Source: Candidatus Nitrosopumilus sp. (GTDB lineage Archaea > Thermoproteota > Nitrososphaeria > Nitrososphaerales > Nitrosopumilaceae). From it: a stretch of 60,321 bases of DNA. Where the stretch lies: contig JACERO010000013.1 of the NCBI GenBank assembly GCA_013911135.1, positions 1-60,321 on the forward strand. The letters are read 5' to 3'. This document shows positions 55,865-60,321 of this stretch, piece after piece. The position numbers were made by a program, and so were the translations under genes. The notes beneath the pieces are model-generated. The model had not been told where the DNA came from. It did not search any database and worked only from the letters and a program-made list of their open reading frames with translations. How positions within the stretch are numbered: the stretch's first letter is position 1; each line of letters opens with the position of its first letter.

Positions 55865-56526
55865 AGATTTTTCTTGACACTGCTAATCTAGAATCTATAA
55901 AAAAATTCAATGATATGGGATTACTTGATGGAATCACAACTAACCCTTCTTTGTTATCAAAAGAAAAAGGTAATCCTAAAAATACAATGGAAGAGATTAC
56001 AAAAATTATCAAAGGTGATGTGAGTCTAGAAGTTGTAAGTACCGAATACTCTGGAATGATGGAAGAAGGCAAACGTCTTCGTGAATATGGAGATAATGTA
56101 GTTGTTAAAGTTCCTATGACTCCTGATGGTTTGAAAGCATGCAAATCACTTTCATCAGAAGGAATTCCTGTTAATGTTACATTAATATTTTCTCCAAATC
56201 AGGCTTTGCTTGCTGCAAAATCTGGCGCAAAATATGTTAGTCCATTTATTGGAAGACTAGATGATATTGGTCAAGATGGAATGCATCTAATTGAAGATAT
56301 CAGAGAAATATTTGACAATTATGATTTTGAAACTGAGATACTTGTTGCAAGTATTCGCCATCCAATACATGTAGTTGATGCTGCAAAAATTGGAGCAGAT
56401 GTAGTAACTTTACCTCCTGTAGTCTTAGAGAAGATGATGCAACATCCATTGACAAAAATCGGTTTAGAAAACTTTCTTGCAGATTGGGAAAAGCTCAAAG
56501 CTGGAAATCCTGATATCAAAATATAG
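55861..56526 (+). CDS. tal: transaldolase, TalC-like
   Basis: This (beta/alpha)8 aldolase of the small transaldolase/F6P aldolase type has 221 residues. The opening [36 protein letters not shown] (with the Schiff-base Lys) and [12 protein letters not shown] are clear. It is the last gene of the operon and completes the non-oxidative pentose phosphate reactions with transketolase and epimerase. Confidence 0.95.
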   Translation: MKIFLDTANLESIKKFNDMGLLDGITTNPSLLSKEKGNPKNTMEEITKIIKGDVSLEVVSTEYSGMMEEGKRLREYGDNVVVKVPMTPDGLKACKSLSSEGIPVNVTLIFSPNQALLAAKSGAKYVSPFIGRLDDIGQDGMHLIEDIREIFDNYDFETEILVASIRHPIHVVDAAKIGADVVTLPPVVLEKMMQHPLTKIGLENFLADWEKLKAGNPDIKI

Positions 56527-56594
56527 CAAAACAAAATCTAGCAAATAACAAACAAAGAAAAAATATTAAAAATGAAAAAGTGGTATTTATTTTT

Positions 56595-56855
56595 TTAGCT
56601 TTTTCTTGAACCTGTTCCTCTACCAGAGGTAATTCTACCTTTGTACTTTATTTTATCTTTTGGTTCAGGAGTGTCAGCTAATTTTTTTCTACCAGTTCCT
56701 CTGCCAGAAGTCACGTACTTTACCCCCGCATCTTGAGCTGTTTTTTTTCTTGCTGCTTGAATTGCTTTAAACTGAGTTCCAGTCCATTTGGTGGCATCAC
56801 TATCGACATTGATAATTCTTGTACCTCTTCCGCTTCGTACTTTGATTTTAACCAT
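56595..56855 (-). CDS. small basic SGRGT-repeat protein
   Basis: I do not recognise a family. The 86-residue protein is very basic. SGRGT occurs at residues 8-12, 50-54 and 77-81, two of them as TSGRGTGRKK-like and TSGRGTGSRKS segments. Between the repeats is a helical WTGTQFKAIQAARKKTAQD. The repeats resemble the SGRGK start of histone H4 tails, and RG motifs often bind nucleic acids. It lies between the pentose phosphate operon and the CorA gene with no clear operon partner. Confidence 0.7.
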   Translation of the reverse strand: MVKIKVRSGRGTRIINVDSDATKWTGTQFKAIQAARKKTAQDAGVKYVTSGRGTGRKKLADTPEPKDKIKYKGRITSGRGTGSRKS

Positions 56856-56962
56856 AAATTATGTTGAATTCTCTGGTATTTATCAATTGTAATTTCAGAC
56901 GATCCTGTTTTGTGGAAGAAAATTCATGGTTGACATCAAAAAAATTCTAGAATATTCTTATT

Positions 56963-57985
56963 TTAACTATTAATCCAGCCTAGCTTTTTGAAATATGCAA
57001 ACATCATGATCGCAGGGATTGCTGATGCCAGAACAATAATTATCAAAGATGTAAATGGACCTAAGATCATTGAATCATCTCCAATTCCTCCTGGTAAATT
57101 AACATTCATTCCATAAAATGTTCCAATTACAGTTGATGGAATTGCCAGTGTGAAGATAATCGTTAATACGGCTAGTACTTTGTTTGTTTTTTCAGTACTT
57201 AACACAAAGTCTGTATCTTTGTAAATTTCCATGGTCTCTCTTGATTCTTCTAATGTTTCAATTACTTTGTCTATGTGATCAATAATATCATCAAAAAACA
57301 ACGTGAGTTCCTCATCCTCTCTTTCAGAAAATCTTTTAATATTTTTTGCAATTTCTAATACAAATTTCTTTAATGGGTTAACTATCCTTCGTAATCTGTT
57401 AATTTCTCTTCTAAGTAAAGCAATACTTCTTGCTACTGGCTTTTTTTCATCAAATACTATATCTTCCATTTCATCTAGATTCGCAATTATCTTTCTAGAT
57501 GTATGTAAAAGATCATCTACTAGTACATCTATGATTTCATGAAGTAACACTCCTGAAGATTTTCCTAATAATCTATCTTTTCTTTGTTGATCTGAATCTG
57601 TTTTACATATTTCTACCAATTCAACTAGAGGTTTTAGATCTCCTTGATGGACTGTAACTAGAAAATCTTTTCCAAGGAATATGGATAACTGGCTATTTTT
57701 TGATATTCCTATTTTTTGTACTAGTGGTGGAAAGTGAAGAATTACAAAGAAATGATCATCATAACTATCTAGCTTTGGAAGTTCAAATCTGGTCATACAA
57801 TCTTCAATGTTTAATGCGTTGAAATGATATTGTTCAGCTAATTTTTCAACATCTTTCCTATCTGGATTTTGTAAATCAATCCATTTAAATTTTTTAGCTT
57901 GTATGATTTCAACTTCACTTTTTATAGGAACATCTATCGATTTCCTTCCTGAACGCAATCTATTGGCAATGAATCCTTTTCTCAA
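56963..57985 (-). CDS. corA: CorA-type magnesium/divalent cation channel
   Basis: The 340-residue protein has a large cytoplasmic alpha/beta and helical funnel domain (about 1-280), then two C-terminal transmembrane helices. YGMNVNLPG at the end of the first helix contains the family's GMN selectivity filter. It forms pentamers that take up Mg2+. The length and order are normal. Confidence 0.94.
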   Translation of the reverse strand: MRKGFIANRLRSGRKSIDVPIKSEVEIIQAKKFKWIDLQNPDRKDVEKLAEQYHFNALNIEDCMTRFELPKLDSYDDHFFVILHFPPLVQKIGISKNSQLSIFLGKDFLVTVHQGDLKPLVELVEICKTDSDQQRKDRLLGKSSGVLLHEIIDVLVDDLLHTSRKIIANLDEMEDIVFDEKKPVARSIALLRREINRLRRIVNPLKKFVLEIAKNIKRFSEREDEELTLFFDDIIDHIDKVIETLEESRETMEIYKDTDFVLSTEKTNKVLAVLTIIFTLAIPSTVIGTFYGMNVNLPGGIGDDSMILGPFTSLIIIVLASAIPAIMMFAYFKKLGWINS

Positions 57986-58081
57986 GTTGAAAAATACCCT
58001 TATACAACAAATTTAAAGCGATCGCTATCCTTTGTAAAAAAATTTTAGTTGTAAAATTGAAAATTATTTTTGAATTTGAGG

Positions 58082-58162
58082 CTATTTGAACGGAAGTATG
58101 TAATTCATTCCAACCCATGTTAGTCCGATTACTATTGCCATTGCAAGCCACCAAAACCGCAT
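58082..58162 (-). CDS. possible 26-residue single-helix membrane peptide
   Basis: A short frame from ATG 58162 reads MRFWWLAMAIVIGLTWVGMN and ends ILPFK. It is one hydrophobic helix with Trp at both ends and basic residues at the borders. It lies alone between corA and tRNA-His. The composition suggests a real small membrane protein, but length alone makes it uncertain. Confidence 0.35.
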   Translation of the reverse strand: MRFWWLAMAIVIGLTWVGMNYILPFK

Positions 58163-58256
58163 ATTTCAAATCCAAACAAGTCAATAATAAATCTACAGCC
58201 TAATTCTCAGTTAGAACTCAAAGATTATTACAGGATAAACAATTTTTCTTTCTGGT

Positions 58257-58329
58257 GGCCCTCGTAGTACAGTGGCTAGTATAGGGGATTGTGGATCCCC
58301 GGACAGGGGTTCGATTCCCCTCGAGGGCC
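58257..58329 (+). tRNA. tRNA-His(GTG) with encoded G-1
   Basis: The acceptor GCCCTCG (58258-58264) pairs with CGAGGGC (58322-58328). G at 58257 faces C73 at 58329, the G-1:C73 pair required by histidyl-tRNA synthetase and here encoded in the gene. The anticodon stem GGGGA/TCCCC encloses TTGTGGA, anticodon GTG. Confidence 0.93.
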
Positions 58330-58399
58330 CACTGAAATTTATCAAGACTCTTTGACGGCCTAAAATATTCCCAAACAAGTCGCTGAGCCTCTAGGGATT

Positions 58400-59680
58400 C
58401 TAAATATCAATCATAAACTTCAAAATAGAATCCGTACTAGAATCATATTTACCAACTATAATCCATTCTGAATTTTTGACACCCCATAATTCATAATTGC
58501 TGTTATCAAGATCTCCTGCATGATTTAATTTAGTAGAACCAATTACTCCCTCATAATTTTCTGCAATATCTGGGATTGTTTCTTTGATTGTTGACATGTC
58601 AGTACTCTGTGTTTGTAATATTGCTAAACCTATAATCCATACTGAATCATATGTAGAAAATGCATATGCGTTAGGTACTCGTCCAAGTTCTGATTCCATC
58701 AAACTTTGAATTTTTTCATATTTGTCACTTTTTGATGGAGCAAATTGCAATGCAGTAAATTCTACATCTTCAGAGAATTGTTGTGATATTCTGTCTTCTA
58801 CTAGTTGTGTATCTTTGACTATTCCTGATGATCCAAACCACCGTACATCCCCAAGTATTTCATGTTGTGATGCAGTTTGCATTATTTGTACTGCCTCTGT
58901 AAAACTTATGTCCAATACTGCAATATGATCTAATTCATATTTATCAGAAGATTGTTGAACTTTTTCTGCTAGAAGAGAAACAGATGAGGAAAATTCTACT
59001 ACATCGGGATGATATCGTATACCTTCATCTACATTACCACCAAGCATTGTAAATTCTTTTGTAAACACATCCTTTAATCCATCCCCCCATGCATCTCCTC
59101 TCCAAATTGGAATTATATGAGTAATTTTTTCATCATGAACTAGTCTTGCTAAAACTTTACCTTGTGTTGCATCATCTGGAATGAATCTATACACATTATC
59201 ATTAGGAATAGCAAGTGTAGGTGTAGTTGATCCAGAACTGACAAGTAACATTCCGTTATAATTTGCATAGCTCATTATGTTACGAAGTTCTGCACTTGAT
59301 TGAGGACCAATAACAATGTGAATGTTTTTGGCATTCAATGACGCTAATTTGTCAAGTGCAATTACTGGACTAGTTGCACTATCTTCTATTATGACATCTA
59401 ACTTCCATTTTGCTCCAAGTTCATCTAAATAATTGTTAAAATCCTGTTCTGCAAGATGTATTGCAGTTTTGTAATCTTCTCCACGAGTTGATCTATCTCC
59501 AGTTAATGGTAAAAGACCACCAACAAGAACGGCATCTGATAAACTTGATTTTTCTTGTATTGTATTTTCTATGATTTCTTGATTATTCAAACCAGAAGAT
59601 AACAAAATTCCAATCCCTATGATAATTACTGTAAATATAACAATAGTAATTTTTTTGCCATTACCAGATAAAGAACTCAT
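58400..59680 (-). CDS. periplasmic binding protein-like receptor (LivJ type)
   Basis: The 426-residue protein has a basic start and one N-terminal helix (about 10-31: ITIVIFTVIIIGIGILL) acting as signal or anchor, then a type I periplasmic-binding fold (VGGLLPLTGD near 53-62, DSATSPVIALDKLASL, IGPQSSAELRNIM, VSSGSTTPTLA). This family binds branched-chain amino acids, amides or urea outside the cell. No permease or ATPase gene is adjacent, so it may serve a remote ABC transporter or act as a sensor. A TATA-like box (complement of 59701-59710) lies 25 bp upstream. Confidence 0.85.
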   Translation of the reverse strand: MSSLSGNGKKITIVIFTVIIIGIGILLSSGLNNQEIIENTIQEKSSLSDAVLVGGLLPLTGDRSTRGEDYKTAIHLAEQDFNNYLDELGAKWKLDVIIEDSATSPVIALDKLASLNAKNIHIVIGPQSSAELRNIMSYANYNGMLLVSSGSTTPTLAIPNDNVYRFIPDDATQGKVLARLVHDEKITHIIPIWRGDAWGDGLKDVFTKEFTMLGGNVDEGIRYHPDVVEFSSSVSLLAEKVQQSSDKYELDHIAVLDISFTEAVQIMQTASQHEILGDVRWFGSSGIVKDTQLVEDRISQQFSEDVEFTALQFAPSKSDKYEKIQSLMESELGRVPNAYAFSTYDSVWIIGLAILQTQSTDMSTIKETIPDIAENYEGVIGSTKLNHAGDLDNSNYELWGVKNSEWIIVGKYDSSTDSILKFMIDI

Positions 59681-59759
59681 TTGGTTTCAAAATCTAAATT
59701 GATATTTTAATTGTTTTTAAAACTAATTCATCTGCGCCCATTTTTATCCCCAAAATGGT

Positions 59760-59784
59760 GGCTGAATCCCCGTGGATTCACGCC
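59760..59784. other. GC-rich hairpin before the decayed gene
   Basis: GGC-TGAATCC, loop CCGT, GGATTCA-C-GCC can fold into a 10-bp stem with one bulged C. It stands out in AT-rich intergenic DNA. It could be part of a small RNA, a leader structure or an operator. No further evidence separates these. Confidence 0.35.
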
Positions 59785-59810
59785 TAAATCTGTAAGGGTC
59801 TTGAACTAAT

Positions 59811-60262
59811 ATGACAAGTCACCTCGATGTATTAGTTTTTTTACGAAAGAAAAAATGCAAATATGTGAAAAACAATCTAGAATCTTCTGAGATCTCATCA
59901 TCTGAGTGGTTATCCTTGAATCAATTCCTCCATGAGATAAAACAGATTAATTCGTCATGTGTGTCTGTCTATTATCCATATGGTAAAGGACAAGAAACCA
60001 TATCTTTGCTACAGGAAACAAAGAAGAATGAATCATTTGAAAAAATAGAATCAAAAATTGAAAGTAGAATTGCCGAACTTAGAAAATCCAGTTTCTGTAG
60101 GCAAGTTTACAAAAACCCTGAGCATTTTTGGATGGATAAAAAATGGTAAAGTAAACATCAAAGTGATTGGCACCTCCAAAAGACTTCCTTATACCAGTAG
60201 ATGGGAAAGTAACTCAAATTAGATCAGAAACTATCAATTATTCAATCAAATTATTCCGATAG
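59811..60262 (+). pseudogene. release-factor (eRF1/Vms1)-like gene fragment, frameshifted
   Basis: The first frame (112 residues) holds VSVYYPYGKGQETISLLQET, which resembles the N-terminal domain of archaeal eRF1-family proteins. The similarity continues in a second frame (GKFTKTLSIFGWIKNG, VIGTSKRLPY) and a third (PVDGKVTQIRSETINYSIKL), ending at TAG 60260-60262. Shifts lie near 60086-60093 and 60190-60195. The fragment covers only the N-terminal domain. It is probably a decaying eRF1-like paralogue. The exact family needs a database search. Confidence 0.55.
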
Positions 60263-60272
60263 AAAAAGCTTG

Positions 60273-60318
60273 ATGATAGTGTATCATTTTATCAAATGTG
60301 AATCACAACTCATTTGAT
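60273..60318. repeat. two inverted repeats at the window edge
   Basis: ATGATA-GTG-TATCAT (60273-60287) is followed by ATCAAATG (60291-60298) and CATTTGAT (60311-60318) around 12 bases. They lie just after the decayed gene and could be a terminator or operator of the next gene beyond the window. Confidence 0.35.
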
Positions 60319-60321
60319 ACC

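Overview
The window is about 60 kb of AT-rich archaeal chromosome, most likely from a Nitrosopumilus-like ammonia-oxidising thaumarchaeon (Nitrososphaerota). This lineage call is an inference. It rests on an archaeal information-processing set (TFB, RFC small and large subunits, GINS, MCM, Hel308, Alba, ABCE1), a three-gene biotin-dependent acyl-CoA carboxylase of the kind used in the thaumarchaeal 3-hydroxypropionate/4-hydroxybutyrate carbon fixation cycle, an 11-subunit complex I without NuoEFG, a free-standing 5S rRNA gene, a tRNA with a non-canonical intron, and many leaderless genes with a TATA box about 25 bp before the start codon. No amo gene is in the window, so the physiology is not shown directly.

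Layout. 1-9 kb: ferredoxin, tRNA-Ser, TFB, then RFC small subunit divergent from a GINS-MCM-Hel308-GlcNAc-1-P transferase operon. 9-13.2 kb (minus strand): a sugar-modification and aminotransferase operon (ilvE, Gfo/Idh dehydrogenase, Trm112, hexapeptide acyltransferase), a nucleotidyltransferase and a ferredoxin-NADP reductase-like flavoprotein. 13.2-15.9 kb: tRNA-Ala, a decayed HEAT-repeat gene, Alba, an isocitrate lyase/PEP mutase family enzyme and a PadR repressor with a striking tandem palindrome. 15.9-19.2 kb: succinate dehydrogenase (sdhA-C-D-B). 19.2-25.3 kb: a SufT-like protein and argH sharing one palindromic TATA box, tRNA-Lys, tRNA-Asp, an Ala/Lys-rich protein, a glutamyl-tRNA-reductase homologue lacking the catalytic Cys, a DUF1059 microprotein, a second FNR paralogue and a broken inositol-monophosphatase gene. 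25.4-31.6 kb: an unknown protein with RFC large subunit and a Cys-rich protein, then the acyl-CoA carboxylase operon. 32.2-42.7 kb: nuoABCDHIJKMLN. 42.7-49.1 kb: prenyl diphosphate synthase, an intron-containing tRNA-Glu, a CADD-like diiron protein, tRNA(CAT), a probable C/D-box sRNA, pyrE, a LarA-like protein, a site-2 protease and a GNAT acetyltransferase. 49-53 kb: Trm5 and ABCE1, 5S rRNA, a zinc-finger microprotein and a leucyl aminopeptidase gene broken by five single-base indels. 53.2-56.5 kb: a non-oxidative pentose phosphate operon in which the transketolase N-half is fused to ribulose-phosphate epimerase. 56.6-60.3 kb: a small SGRGT-repeat protein, CorA, tRNA-His, a branched-chain-amino-acid-type binding protein and a decayed release-factor-like fragment.

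How the parts fit. SDH and complex I feed one quinone-linked respiratory chain. The ferredoxin and two FNR-like flavoproteins could link ferredoxin or quinone electrons to NAD(P)H. The carboxylase fixes bicarbonate. The pentose phosphate operon supplies ribose-5-phosphate, which pyrE then draws on through PRPP. The most unusual items are the transketolase-epimerase fusion, the Cys-less GluTR homologue, four decaying genes scattered among intact ones, the T-loop tRNA intron, the tandem 12-bp palindromes before padR, and a cluster of eight GATC sites before the GINS-MCM operon. No stretch longer than 300 bases lacks a gene or RNA.
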